Notes: generated by a model from the sequence alone, not told the origin. A DNA stretch of 64,000 nucleotides from Macrotis lagotis (GCF_037893015.1 NC_133658.1:884733038-884797037), one strand, 5' to 3'; shown: positions 53,000 to 63,310, numbered from the stretch's first letter. A program made the numbers and translations.

Positions 53000-53455
53000 C
53001 TTTCTCTGGTTGTGTCTTTTCTGCCTGTTAGTCTGTCTCCCTGTCTCTCCTTTATCTGTCTCTGTCTCTTGTCTTTCTGCCTTCTCCTCCCTCCCTCTGT
53101 TTCTTTTTCCTGTCTCCCTTTCTCTATCTCCTTTGTCTCTGTTACTATCTCTGTCTCTCTTTTTCTCATCTCCTCCTCCTCTCTGTATCTGTCTACTGGT
53201 GTCTCAATTTTCTAAGTGGATTTGTCTCTACCTCTCTGCCTTGGCTGCTGCTATCTCCTTCTACCACTCTCTTATCCTCTCTTTACTTGCCTCTCTGTGT
53301 CTGTCTTTCTCTTTATGTCTTTGTCTCTCTCTGTGTGTCTCTGTCGGTGCCTCTCTGTCTCTGTCTCTTTCTTCTCCCCCCATGGACTTCTCCCTCTTCC
53401 TCTCCCTGTCAATCTGCCTATTTGTTTCCCCTTCCTTCACTCCATTACAGACAGC
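53000..53455. repeat. cryptically simple CTGTCTCT-rich tract
   Basis: Pyrimidine-rich with interspersed G (CTGTCTCT, CTTTGTCTCT). It ends TTCACTCCATTACAG, which looks like a splice acceptor only because of the pyrimidine bias. Long S/L-rich frames are artefacts. Confidence 0.9.
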
Positions 53456-53779
53456 CCAGATTTAACCTGTCAGGAGAGCAGAGAGGTCTATCTATCCACT
53501 GGGGAACTATCTGGTTGTTCTCTGGGAAAACCCAGAACTTTCATCCGGGGCCTCTATAGCTCCTCTCAGTTCCCATTCTCCCTCTAGGACCTAAGTGTCA
53601 CCCCAACAGGCAGTGAGCCCAGAATCAGACTTGTTAGCCTCTGCTGTGTCTGAGACTTGGCTACCTTGTAGCCAAGACAATCGTCTGTGAGAGACTGGAC
53701 ATTTCCCTCATGATTTCTTGTGCAGGGAGATTTGTTTTTTCCTTCCTTAGGATGAACTTCTCTGACGATAATTACTTTG

Positions 53780-53923
53780 GGGGGGGGGGGTGAGGCAATG
53801 GGGTTAAATGATTTGCCCAGGGTCACACAGCTAAGTTTCAAGTGTCTGAGGTCAGATTTGAACTCAGGTCCTCCTGATTTTGGGACTGGTGTTCTATCCA
53901 TTGTACCTAGCTACCCCTTGATC
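53780..53923 (-). repeat. SINE with G/C run in place of the A tail
   Basis: GAGGCAATGGGGTTAAATGA, TTTGCCCAGGGTCACACAGC, CTATCCATTGTACCTAGCTA. Flanked by ATAATTACTTTG (53768-53779) and again at 53924-53935 (perfect 12 bp). Where minus-strand sister copies start with a T run, this one has G12 (53779-53790). Confidence 0.93.
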
Positions 53924-54079
53924 ATAATTACTTTGACTGTGAGGCTGTGGAAGAAGTTTTGGCTTTGGAATCTTAGGGCCTGGGTTCAAATGCTCTTAGT
54001 GAGCATGTATTCATCTGAATGGTAGGTTTGGGGAAATCAAGTGTAGAGAATGAAATCTATGCTCAAAAGGAGCCTATAT

Positions 54080-54231
54080 GGGGTGACTAGGTAGTACAGT
54101 GGATAGAGCACCCACCCTGGAGTCAGGAGTACCTGAGTTCAAATCTAGCCTCAGACACTTAATAATTACCTAGCTGTGTGGCCTTGGGCAAGCCACTTAA
54201 CCCCATTTGCCTGGCAAAAAAACTAAAAAAA
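54080..54231 (+). repeat. poly-A SINE, perfect 15-bp duplication
   Basis: GGGGTGACTAGGTAGTACAG, GGAGTCAGGAGTACCTGAGT, TTAATAATTACCTAGCTGTG, TTTGCCTGGCAAAAAAACTA. AAAAGGAGCCTATAT at 54065-54079 and 54232-54246. Confidence 0.97.
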
Positions 54232-54262
54232 AAAAGGAGCCTATATTCTAATGGGAGATGTG

Positions 54263-54263
<1 letters not shown>

Positions 54264-54309
<46 letters not shown>
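54264..54309. repeat. (GT)n microsatellite
   Basis: About 23 GT dinucleotides, 20 bp after a SINE target duplication. Confidence 0.97.
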
Positions 54310-54310
<1 letters not shown>

Positions 54311-54319
54311 TATAAGAAT

Positions 54320-54920
54320 AAAGTGAATAAATAAAAATCTGAAAAAGACAGTTTGGGAGGGAAGCCTAAGTATCTGTGGGCAACAAGACAAATTTCATGG
54401 CAAAAGTTACTCCCTACTCCAGGCCTCCATTTCCTCCCCTGTAAAATAAGAGAACTGCTCTATATATCTTCTAATTTGGACTGAAATCCTATGACCTCTA
54501 AGCCCTGGACTGAGATTGTCCTTCTATTCAGTGTGATGGGACCTGAGGCTAGTCCTGCTTGTTCTAATCCCTTCCCTTCTCTCATTGCCCTTCTCTGGGC
54601 CTCAGTTTCCCTGGCTGTAAAATGAAGGGGTTGCCCTGAATGGTGCTTTACTTCCTTTCTGTCTATAAATCTGTAGTGTTACAGTCCTTTCCCCACTTTA
54701 GTTCTGAAATAGTCAACCCCCACTTATCCAACCACTTGTCCCATATGTCAAGAGTCGGGGTTCTTTTCATACATAGGATGGGTCTTCATGGCAGCTGAGG
54801 TCTTTCCAGCTCTCACGTTCTGGGCTTTTCATGGGATTTAGACAGCTGTTCACTCCTTACCTCTGACTATTTCCAATGGTTTATCAAATGACCATGTACA
54901 TTAACGAAAGAGATTTTTTT
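54320..54920. other. single-copy DNA with SINE scrap
   Basis: 54590-54690 carries CTGGGCCTCAGTTTCCCTGG, CTGTAAAATGAAGGGGTTGC (CORE-SINE 3' body). Nothing else recognised. Confidence 0.45.
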
Positions 54921-54924
54921 TTCT

Positions 54925-55130
54925 TTCTAAATTTAAGATATTTATTCCTCTCTTGTTTTTATATCACCTTCATTCCTGAATATATTCCTCCTTCCTTGCC
55001 CTACTCAGGAAGCAGAAGAGGGGGAAAAATAGTTCAGCCAAATGAATCACTACCTTAACTGAGTCTGACAGTATACCCCATAGTCCCCCACCTCTCCAAT
55101 ACTGGGAGTAGGGGAGGAAAGGGTGTTTTT
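54925..55130 (-). repeat. LINE 3'-end-like family copy
   Basis: ATATCACCTTCATTCCTGAA, TATTCCTCCTTCCTTGCCCT, AGTTCAGCCAAATGAATCAC, CTGAGTCTGACAGTATACCC, CATAGTCCCCCACCTCTCC. Same family as 1815, 56130, 58025 and 62565. Confidence 0.7.
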
Positions 55131-56130
55131 TTCCTTTTTATGAAAGGAACTTTTTAAAGAGAAACTACAGAAAGAAGTCATTAGACTCAGTTTAACCTAT
55201 TTTAGAACTGCTTAACAGTAGAAAACAACTTTTTTTGATTTTTAAAAATTGAAAGCTTTTGTTACATCTCTCTAACTGCTTCCTGAAATGTCAAAGTACT
55301 CTGACTTGGCAGCCAGTCAGTAACTGAGTTAAAAAGTCTCCGAGCTGCCTCTCAAAGAGATCACCCATCTGTGGGGCAGGGGCAGAGTTGGAAGCCAGGG
55401 TTTGTGACCCCAGTCCCCAGTCCTCTGTCCATTCATCACACCATGTCGGCTGTCTGAAAGTGGGCCATCTTCCCCAAATATTAACTAGTTTTAGTCTCTG
55501 AATGGAAGATAGTCTGAGGAAACATTTGGGTCAAGGTAACACTTGAGAAATGTACTTTGGTGACTGGAGAGGAGGGTCCTAAATGGTTTTCTAATTAAGG
55601 GCTTTGACTGAAAGAACGAGTCTCCAAACTGAGTCACTGGGTTCACTGAGGCCCAGTCATGACCCACCCTTGTCCATCAGGGACCTCTAAGAAAGGGCTC
55701 CTCTCCTGGGGGGCTGGAGCAGAGCCTCCAAGGGTGATCCAGTGTTCTGCACCAGCTTGAAGCAGGCTTTGAGATCTCCAAATGAAGACTATGCCATTGT
55801 GCTAAAGGTGGAGATGAAAGCCTGAATCATGGTGTTTGAGACTTACTCGATAAGGCCCAAGAACTAAAGGCTGAACTGCCCACCTCTGTTGGGCCTGAGA
55901 ACCCTGAGATCAAACTCTTCCAAGCTGGGTATCATTTTGAGGTCTGATTGGAACAGACTGTGCCTTGTTTTCTCTTCCTCATCCTGTGTGCGTGATGATT
56001 TCTGATCTTGGATGAAGAGACCTTTGCTGACTGTGAAACCCCTCAGTTATTAGGGCAGTTCATAACCATTTGCCCTTCTCTTGTGACTTAATTGTCCTGA
56101 TTTGTAGGGGCCTCCAGGAAATTCCTTTTT
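55130..56130. other. single-copy DNA; weak coding-like remnant
   Basis: 55360-55450 is MIR-like (GGGGCAGAGTTGGAAGCCAG). At about 55848-55942 the + strand reads CTCGATAAGGCCCAAGAACT... as LLDKAQELKAEL and onwards for 34 codons between stops, giving a normal-looking peptide with no start, splice sites or family match. It may be an old pseudogene scrap or chance. Confidence 0.25.
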
Positions 56131-56830
56131 ATAGAACTTTTTAATTAATAAGTTTATTGATGTTCTTTTAACATCTCCATACCTCCCAGGCCTGGAATCA
56201 GGAAGACCTGAGTTCGAAAAATATTAGCCTCAGAAACTTGACACTGACTAGCTATTGGGGCAAGTCACTTAACTGTGATTGTCTCACATTCGGGGCTATT
56301 TCCAGCTGACCTGACTCATATCTGGTAACTTGGACCCGGGTGGCTCTGGAGGAGAAAGTGAAGCTGGTGACTTAGCCCAGCACCCCCTCACTCTAATCTA
56401 ATTCACTTGCTTGTCATGGCATCGCCTCCCTGTTGTCATGGTCTCTTTGAAGAACAAAGGACAAATATCACCACTACCACCATACCCTCAGTGAACCCTC
56501 CCCTCTAACAAAGAAAATCAGTTCAGCAATATCAATCAACAAAGTGAATAAGTCTAAGTGTATGCAGTATTCCATACTGTAGCCCCGCCCCACATTTCTG
56601 AAGAAAAAAGGGAAGTATTATTCTTCTCTTTGTCTTGTGTTTTCCCTGCCCCCAGTTCAGCAATACCAATCAACAAAGTGAATATATCTAAGTGTATGCA
56701 GCACTCCACCCCTGTAGTCCCCACCTCTCTATAGAAAGAAGGGAGGTATTTTTTTCCTCCCTCTGTCTCATGGGTTCCCTCCCTCATGAAATTTAATGTG
56801 TTTAATGCACCCTTGGTCTTGTTCGTATTG
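56130..56830 (-). repeat. LINE-end family copy, split by SINE, internally duplicated
   Basis: Starts TTAATAAGTTTATTGATGTT, is broken at 56188-56483 by a SINE, and resumes with CTCAGTGAACCCTCCCCTCT. From 56521 a 135-bp segment (TTCAGCAATATCAATCAACA ... TGTATGCAGTATTCC ... GAAAAAAGGGAAG) is repeated at 56656 with about 85% similarity by eye. Confidence 0.75.
56188..56483 (+). repeat. SINE with ATCACC tail inside a LINE
   Basis: GGCCTGGAATCAGGAAGACC, GACTCATATCTGGTAACTTG, GAAGCTGGTGACTTAGCCCA, TGTTGTCATGGTCTCTTTGA, tail ATATCACCACTACCACC. CATACCTCCC / CATACCCTCA around it may be the target duplication. Confidence 0.9.
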
Positions 56831-57600
56831 AGTAGGTTGAATCTAAGGCATATACTGACACACACAACTAGGAGATCCATATTTCCTCTCCCAACCAATT
56901 CTGGCATGGGAGTTTTGGAGGTTCAGTACCCAGCTTGATGTACTTTCTGGATAATCTATAATTGTAGTAGATGCTAACATGCCCCAGAAACTTCCAGGTC
57001 TCTGGGAATCTGAGGCTGGAGAATGCAAAGGAAAAGGAGAAAAATCAAATGGCTGGGACTTCTCAGCCCTGGGATGGCAGGGAAACAGCTGGGTAATGCT
57101 GTAAGATATAGCACCAGCCACCCCATCAGCTGTGCAAGCCAGAGCCCAGGGCCATAATTCAGATTGAGAACAAAGTGTCCTGCTTAGTCAGTGATCCTTG
57201 ATGATGGGAGATGGAGGGGGTGGGGATGTGCCCAAGAGAGGGGCACAGTCCTGCCTGGTGACCCTTTGGTCATTCATCAGTAGGTGCCAGGAACCGGGAG
57301 CAGCCCCCACTGGCCTCTTTCCCCCATTGAGCCACTCCCACAGCTTGTCTACCTGTATGGGGCTTTGGCCTTGGGCTGCCTCTTTCCTGGATTCCTCTGT
57401 CAGTGACAGCCAGTCTGTCTGCTTCAGGGATGAAGTCCCTTCCCTAAATAGCCACCCACAGGGAGAGACCAGCTGACAGCTCTGGAATTTGACCCTGTTC
57501 GTTCTCTGGCTCCCTGGTGCTGTGGCCTCCTCTCTCTTTAGACTCCTAGGAGCAGATCTGGAGAGCCCTGCAGAGAGCCCTGAATCGATTAAATCAGATG
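56830..57600. other. single-copy DNA, moderately GC-rich
   Basis: A 166-codon frame is open on the minus strand (57188-57688), overlapped by + frames. It has a 3' splice-like CTCTCTCTTTAG| at 57541 (+) but no paired donor, and no domain is visible. I do not call a gene. Confidence 0.3.
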
Positions 57601-57725
57601 CCATCAAAAAAGTGTTTGCCTGGCTAGTACCTGAATATGGGCAGGTGCTAGGGATACAAAGACAAAATGACTGAGGCCTGGCCTTCAAAGACCTTATTCC
57701 CCTGTGGAGAAATACTATCTGCCCA
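57600..57725 (+). repeat. LINE 3'-region scrap
   Basis: TAGTACCTGAATATGGGCAG, GTGCTAGGGATACAAAGACA, GGCCTTCAAAGACCTTATTC. Confidence 0.65.
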
Positions 57726-57879
57726 GATAGTAACTACAAAATACAGCCAGAGTCTGCATAAAGCTGCTTGGGGGAAGGGCAGCACTGCTACCTGGGGGAA
57801 GGGCCTTAAAGGGATGAGGTGAGGCAGAAGGGTGCTCTAGGGCTCAAGGACAACCTATGCTGATTCCCTGATCATAGAC

Positions 57880-58330
57880 ATGGAGAAGAACCTCCAAGGA
57901 CATTTAGTCCAATCTCCCCACTTTTAATAGATGAAGAAACTGAGACCTGGAGAGATGGAATGCCTTTGAGCATCAGAAAACTAAAGCTGGAAGGGACCTC
58001 CAAGGCCATCTAGCTTTATTTTACATACAAAGTTCAGCAATTCCAATGAATATGGTGAGCACAACTGATAGTGTATATACCATTCTGTTCATGTAGCCCC
58101 CACTTTTCTACGAAAAGGTAGGATGTTGTTTTTTCATCTGGTTCATGGATTCCAGTGAAATGTAATTTAATTTAAATACCAAAAGAGATCATAGATTTCT
58201 AGATTTAAAGCAGGAAAGGGATTTAGGTCATCTAGTCCAACTCCCTCAGAAGAACTAAGGCTCAGAGCTGAGAATCTGAGGCAGGATTCAAAGCTAGGGC
58301 ATCCTCTTTTCCAAGTCCCTCTGCATTTAA
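57880..58330. repeat. MIR pieces and LINE-end family copy
   Basis: 57880-57960 and 57965-58015 MIR-like (GATGAAGAAACTGAGACCTG, AGCTGGAAGGGACCTCCAAG). 58025-58175 is the LINE-end family (GTTCAGCAATTCCAATGAAT, TGTAGCCCCCACTTTTCTAC). 58190-58290 MIR-like. Confidence 0.65.
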
Positions 58331-58384
58331 TAGAGGCCTAAGGTTCCCATGACCTTCTCTGATCTTTCCTGAACATCCCTAAAC

Positions 58385-58560
58385 TCTCAGGTGGTGGAGA
58401 GTAGGAGGGAAGGTTGTTGAAAAGAGGACCTGGGTTCAAGTTTGGTTTTGTCATTGACTTTAGCCAACTCACTTCCCTTTTCTGGGCCTCAGTTTCCTCC
58501 TCTATAAAATTAAGGTGTTAGATAAATTGTTATCCCCATTCTTGGTCCTTTGTAGCTCTT
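58385..58560 (+). repeat. degraded CORE-SINE
   Basis: GAGGACCTGGGTTCAAGTTT, TGGGCCTCAGTTTCCTCCTC, TATAAAATTAAGGTGTTAGA. Confidence 0.65.
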
Positions 58561-58654
58561 AATCTGATATCCTCCCCCCTCCCCTGGTTTTTCCTCTTTC
58601 CTCCTTTGTCAGCTTTCATTTTTGAAACCAAGTGACTCATAGGAAAGATGTCTG

Positions 58655-58925
58655 TGCCTCATTGGTCAGGGCTGGCAGGTGTGGGGGCTGCCTGGAGGGT
58701 GGGTCCACCTGAGCACTGAGTAGGCAGGTGTCTTTTGTTGTCTGGCTTGGTGTAGCTGCACCTCCCCGCAGGCAGGGCGGCAGGCGGGCCAGTGCTGGCA
58801 CTCTACTTGGCAGCTTTGCCAGTCCCAGAGGCAGGTGAATGAGTCCGACAGGTCAGACGGGTGGGGGCTGACTGCCTCTGCTCCCAGCTCCCAGCCAAGG
58901 ACCTCAGCTGAAGTACAGGTAAAAG
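58655..58925. promoter_or_regulatory. GC-rich block with clustered CAGGTG/CACCTG E-boxes
   Basis: E-box cores CAGGTG or CACCTG occur at about 58676, 58707, 58725 and 58833, with an inverted CCAAT (CATTGGTCAG, 58659) and GGGCGG (58785). A donor-like TACAG|GTAAAA ends the block at 58919, just before a pyrimidine tract. It could be an alternative first exon or an enhancer; nothing decides this from sequence. Confidence 0.3.
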
Positions 58926-59125
58926 CCTCTCTCTTTCTCTCCTTCTCTTTCTCTGGCTCTGGCTCTGTATCTTTCTCTATGTCTCTGTTTCTGTCTCTAT
59001 CTCTCTTGTCTCTGTCTGTCTCTGTGTCTCTATTTCTCTCATCTCTCTGTCTCTTTTTCTGTCTGTCTCTGTTACTGTTCATCTATGTCTTTGTCTGTCT
59101 GTCTGTCTCTCTCTCTCTTTTTCCT
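58925..59125. repeat. CTGTCTCT-type pyrimidine tract
   Basis: Cryptically simple CT/CTGT repeats. Confidence 0.9.
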
Positions 59126-59175
59126 GAGAAAGCCTTCCTTCAGGGTTGGAGCAGGAGGAAGAATAAATTTCTAGA

Positions 59176-59212
59176 AAGGAAGGAAGGAAAGAAAGAGAGG
59201 AAGGAAAGAGGG
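59176..59212. repeat. GGAA-type purine repeat
   Basis: AAGGAAGGAAGGAAAGAAAG and similar follow soon after the pyrimidine tract; tandem GGAA words are ETS-core-like. Confidence 0.85.
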
Positions 59213-59214
59213 GT

Positions 59215-59700
59215 CAGATTCAATTTGACAGCTGGGGTGGGAAAGATGAGATGAAAGATTTACTTTTGTTCTTCCGAGGTCTTGGCAAAATTGAGGGATT
59301 TATTCCTAGACCTGGTTGCTTAGAGGTGGCTAGTTGTTGGGGCTAAAGCCCATCACCAGGAGATCTTCTTTTTAACCCCCTGGAAATAAAAACCCTCAGA
59401 AAACTACTTCAAGGGATGTCTGACTATGTTCTTTTCCCTTTGAAAGTAGAGGTTGAGGGGGTGGAGGAGGAGAAAAGGGAGTGAGGGGAAGAGAAGGGAG
59501 CATTGTTTAGCATCTGGGCATTGGGGGATCTTGAGCATGGTGGCTGCTCTCCCAAGGGAAAGAAGGGCTTCTGGAAAGACTAGACAGCTCTAAGTCTCTT
59601 TGTCCCACTCCCTGTGGAAGGAGATCTCTTGTGGAGTGGGGTAGATTTGGGGAAAACTTGTTCTTCTGACTTCTGTACCACCCTCACACAAAGTTTACAT
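59215..59700. other. single-copy DNA
   Basis: No repeat or gene recognised. Confidence 0.35.
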
Positions 59701-59932
59701 CTCTCTTTGTTTTTCACTATGTCTCTGTCTCTGACTCTCTATTTCTCTCTATCTCTTAGTTTCAATCTCTGTTTTTCTGTGTCTCTGTCTTTATGCATCT
59801 ATTTCTATCACTTTATCATCTCTCTGTCTCTCTTTGTCTATGTCTGTCTCTCTGACTCTGTTTCTTTGTCTATGTCTGTCTCTCTGACTCTGTTTCTTTG
59901 TCTTTCCATCTGTCTCTCTTTCACTTTTACAT
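59700..59932. repeat. pyrimidine tract with 32-bp tandem duplication
   Basis: TCTATGTCTGTCTCTCTGAC...TGTTTCTTTG is present twice in tandem at about 59838-59901, within CTGTCTCT-rich sequence. Confidence 0.9.
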
Positions 59933-59939
59933 CAAGTAA

Positions 59940-60725
59940 AGAAAGTCCCATAGATTGCAATAAGAGAAAAAAGAATTTTCTTCTCTAGACACTGGGTCTT
60001 TGTCATCCTCTTACCTCCCAATATTATTTGTTCTCATATGTCTATCCATCTTTCTTTATGGAATGTTCACTCTACCATGATTCAGCAACTTTGAAAACTA
60101 CGTTATTGGGGTGTTGGAGATGGGGTGCTGAAATTCCTTGATTTTACAAGGTTTCCCCAAGCCCCCTCCCAAGAGTATTTTCATTTAGACTGGGGGCATG
60201 GAGTGTAAGTGGCTTGCCCAGGATGACATAGCCAGTATGTATCAAAAGGTGGATTGAACTCTCTCTAAGGTCTCTTCTCTTTCCGCCATGTTGGACTGCC
60301 TCTTCACTTAGGAAAATGAAGTACTTAGGGATTCTAGCATCTGCCTTGGAGAAGCATCCATCCATAAGCAGGGAACCTCCTCATCTGCATGCTAACCAGC
60401 TGACATTCAGACTTCCTGTGTTGAGGGGCCAATGGTCAACCCAGTTCATTTGAGACATCTGTTATCATTGCAAAGTTTCTCTTGCATCAAACCAACATGT
60501 TTCTCTCTACATTTTCCACCCCATGCTCCAGCTTTTCCTTTGAAACCAGAAGCCCAAACTACTTTTAGGAGAGACAACAAGATGTCAGGATCCCAGATAT
60601 GGAGCCAGAAGGAGCCTTGGATCTGGAGGTTCTTGGATTCTTGATTGGAGGGCCATGGACTATGAACTTATTTGGAAAAAAACATTAGCTTTGATTTCTG
60701 TAATCTCAAACTGAAACTTAGCATC
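59940..60725. other. single-copy DNA with short MIR-like scrap
   Basis: 60195-60260 carries GTGGCTTGCCCAGGATGACA. No supported gene. Confidence 0.4.
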
Positions 60726-60742
60726 TTTCTATTAAGAATTTT

Positions 60743-60882
60743 TTTTTGCAAGGCAGTGGGGTTAAGTGGCTTGCCCAAGGCCACACAGCTAGGTAATTAT
60801 TAAGTGTCTGAGGCTGATTTTGAACTCAGGTACTCCTGACTCCAGGGCCTGTGCTTTATCCACTGTGCCACCTAGCCACCCC
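60743..60882 (-). repeat. poly-A SINE, perfect 15-bp duplication
   Basis: TTTTTGCAAGGCAGTGGGGT, GGTAATTATTAAGTGTCTGA, GCCTGTGCTTTATCCACTGT, GCCACCTAGCCACCCC. TCTATTAAGAATTTT at 60728-60742 and 60883-60897. Confidence 0.97.
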
Positions 60883-60999
60883 TCTATTAAGAATTTTAAA
60901 AAGCCCACACACATTTTTATGAGGAATATGCAGTTTCTCCAGGTAGTCAAAGGGGTCTCTGGCCCCTAAAAAGGCTAAGAACCCCTGGTCTGATGGTAA

Positions 61000-61260
61000 C
61001 AATTGCTCTTTTACGTAGAACTTAACGGTCCGTAAGCTACTTTACAAATGTAGTCTCATTTGATCTTCACAACATCCCTGTAAAGAAGGTGTAATTATGA
61101 TTCCCAATTTATACATGAGAAAACTGAGGCAAACACAGGTTAAGTGACTTGCCCATTCACACAGCTAGTAAGTGTCTGAAGATAGGATTTGAACTCAGCT
61201 CTTCCTAACTTAAGATCCAAGCCCCCTCTATCTAGTTGCCTTTAGCTACCCCCCCCCATT
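61000..61260 (+). repeat. MIR copy
   Basis: CATTTGATCTTCACAACATC, TACATGAGAAAACTGAGGCA, GTTAAGTGACTTGCCCATTC, ACACAGCTAGTAAGTGTCTG. Confidence 0.85.
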
Positions 61261-61401
61261 TTATTAGCTGAAGAAACTTGAATCTCAAGGCAGTCAAAGA
61301 CAAGCCAAGTCAGCTGCAAAAGCCAGGATCTGGATGCAAGGAACCCTTGACTCCTGGGCTGCTCTTTGAGACCTGCTGTTTTAGTGCTAAAATGGCACCC
61401 A

Positions 61402-61559
61402 TGGGGGCAGCTAGGTGGCACAGTGAATAGAACACTGGCCCTGGAGTCAGAAGGACTGAGTTCAAATGTGACCTCAACACTTTATAATTACCTAACTGTG
61501 TGACCTTGAGCAAGTCACTTAATCCCATTGCCTTGCCAAAAGAAAAAAAGAGAGGAAGA
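61402..61559 (+). repeat. poly-A SINE
   Basis: GGGGGCAGCTAGGTGGCACA, GGCCCTGGAGTCAGAAGGAC, TATAATTACCTAACTGTGTG, ATTGCCTTGCCAAAAGAAAA. Possible duplication TAAAATGG at 61388 and 61560. Confidence 0.92.
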
Positions 61560-62130
61560 TAAAATGGGGCTCATCATATTTAAGAGTCTATTTCACAGGC
61601 TCATTGTAAACCATAAGTGCTGGGGTGACTTCCTACTATATTGTTAACCTAACTTGTGATAGTTTTTACTGACATTAGGAAGTTCCCCATGAGGAAACTG
61701 CCTCTGTCAATGCAGGCCAACATCTACTTTGCCACTTAATGAGTTGTCTGAGTCTTTAAGTTAAATGACTTCTTCAGGGTCACACAGTCAGCATATGTCA
61801 TAGGGAGGACACAAACACGTCTTAACTATCTCTGAGACTGCTGTCTCTCTATTACACAATAGATAACCATCATTATTCTTTATGAACAGCATAATTACCT
61901 GAAAGTTATTTCATTTTACAGTGAACTCCCATCTTAGTGTACAGATGACTTAGATAATTGAATTTTTTTAAGCTCCTTGAAACTTGATTAACTGGCTGAA
62001 TCAGGGAGTTGGTTAAGTTAGGTTCCTCTGAGAACCTGAACAGGAAGAGTTTCAGAATAAATAACTCTTTGCCTTTTGGTTCACCTGTCCCAAAACCCCT
62101 GTGAGTATTGAAAGGCAGGGAGAATTGTTT
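61560..62130. other. single-copy DNA with MIR scrap
   Basis: 61745-61830 MIR-like (AAATGACTTCTTCAGGGTCA). Otherwise nothing recognised. Confidence 0.45.
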
Positions 62131-62134
62131 ATTA

Positions 62135-62362
62135 ATTTTTTGGTCATGTCTGATTCTTCATGACCCCAATTTTCTTGGCAGTGATACTGCAATGATTTTC
62201 CATTTCCTTTTCCAAGTCATTTTACAGATGAGAAAACTGAGACAAAGAGAATTAAATAACCTGCCTGAGTCACACAGCTAGAAAGTGTCTGAGATCAGAT
62301 TTGAACTTAGGAAGTTGAGTCTTTCTGACTATAGGTTTAGTACACTATTCAACTGCCACTAG
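62135..62362 (-). repeat. SINE, BovB-tailed class
   Basis: TTTTGGTCATGTCTGATTCT, TCATGACCCCAATTTTCTTG, GATGAGAAAACTGAGACAAA, GAGTCACACAGCTAGAAAGT, TTCAACTGCCAC. Confidence 0.9.
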
Positions 62363-62564
62363 GGAAAAATATTTGGATCCTAACTGGGACCCCAGATCAG
62401 TGTGCCATCTACACTTATCCTGCAAGGAAGCTGGAACAGGAGAAAGTAAGCTCTTGGAGAGAAAGGACTAACTTTAGTTTTTGTCTTTGCATTCCTAGCA
62501 TCTGGTATATTGTTTTGGAGTAGACCCATGATTTTTTTCTTCCTTCTACTTTCATTTTTTTGCA

Positions 62565-62990
62565 TTTAAAAATTAATGAATATTGATTTCTTTCATTTTT
62601 ATATCAACTACATTTCCCATTTCCTTTTCCCCTTCCCCTCCCAGGGAGCCATTCCTCATAACAGATAATTTAAAAGAAAAGAAAACAGTTTCACAAAACT
62701 AACCAACCTATCACACAAGTTTGCCATTATATAGAGCTTTCCTTTCAAGAGCACCACCTTATCTCCCCCCCCACACTTTTTTTTAGTTTTGCAAGGCAAT
62801 GGGGTGAAATGACTTGCCCACAGTCACACAGCTAAGTAATTATTGTGTCTTAATTTAGATTTGAACTCAGGTCCTCCTGACTCCAGGGGCTGGCACTCTA
62901 TTCACTGTACCACCTAGCTGCCCTCTCCCCCCCAACTTTTGCAAAGAATCTGTTTATGTACCTTCTCCTATCTCCTTTTTGAGGCCATAT
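62565..62990 (-). repeat. LINE-end family copy split by a SINE
   Basis: AAATTAATGAATATTGATTT, TATATCAACTACATTTCCCA, GGGAGCCATTCCTCATAACA, CACAAAACTAACCAACCTAT, then the SINE at 62776-62923, resuming CCCAACTTTTGCAAAGAATC. The longest copy of this family in the window. Confidence 0.75.
62776..62923 (-). repeat. poly-A SINE inside a LINE
   Basis: TTTTTTTTAGTTTTGCAAGG, CAATGGGGTGAAATGACTTG, TTCACTGTACCACCTAGCTG. CTCCCCCCC-type sequence on both sides is the likely duplication. Confidence 0.92.
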
Positions 62991-63099
62991 GTTTTTTCAA
63001 CCTCTATCTCTGTTTTTTCAACCTGTGTGCTTTCATCAATATAGAGAATTTCCAGTATGAAAACTTCTTGTACCATATGCTAATGGGTTCCTGCTTTAC

Positions 63100-63310
63100 A
63101 ACATAAAGCCTTAAGGCAGGCAAGTCTTGGAGTTTAAGAGAGCTGCTTGCCTAAGATGTTAAAGGTTTAACTGACTTGCCCAGGGTCACACATCTAGTAT
63201 CAGAGTTGATATTTGTACCCAGGTCTTCCTAACTTGAAACCAGGTCTCTATTCACTCTGGCATGCTGCCTCATGTCTATGGCCATGATAGATGTTTAATA
63301 AATGATTTGT
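63100..63310 (+). repeat. MIR and L2-end scraps
   Basis: 63160-63250 (TTAACTGACTTGCCCAGGGT, CACACATCTAGTATCAGAGT). 63280-63312 (GATAGATGTTTAATAAATGA). Confidence 0.65.

Noticed and set aside
53440..53460. Splice acceptor TTCACTCCATTACAG
   Set aside because: Lies at the end of a simple pyrimidine tract and has no donor downstream.
55848..55942. Coding-like 34-codon stretch
   Set aside because: Bounded by stops, no splice sites, no family recognised; could be chance.
57188..57688. Minus-strand frame of 166 codons
   Set aside because: No recognisable motif, plus-strand frames open across the same span, no promoter or splice signals.
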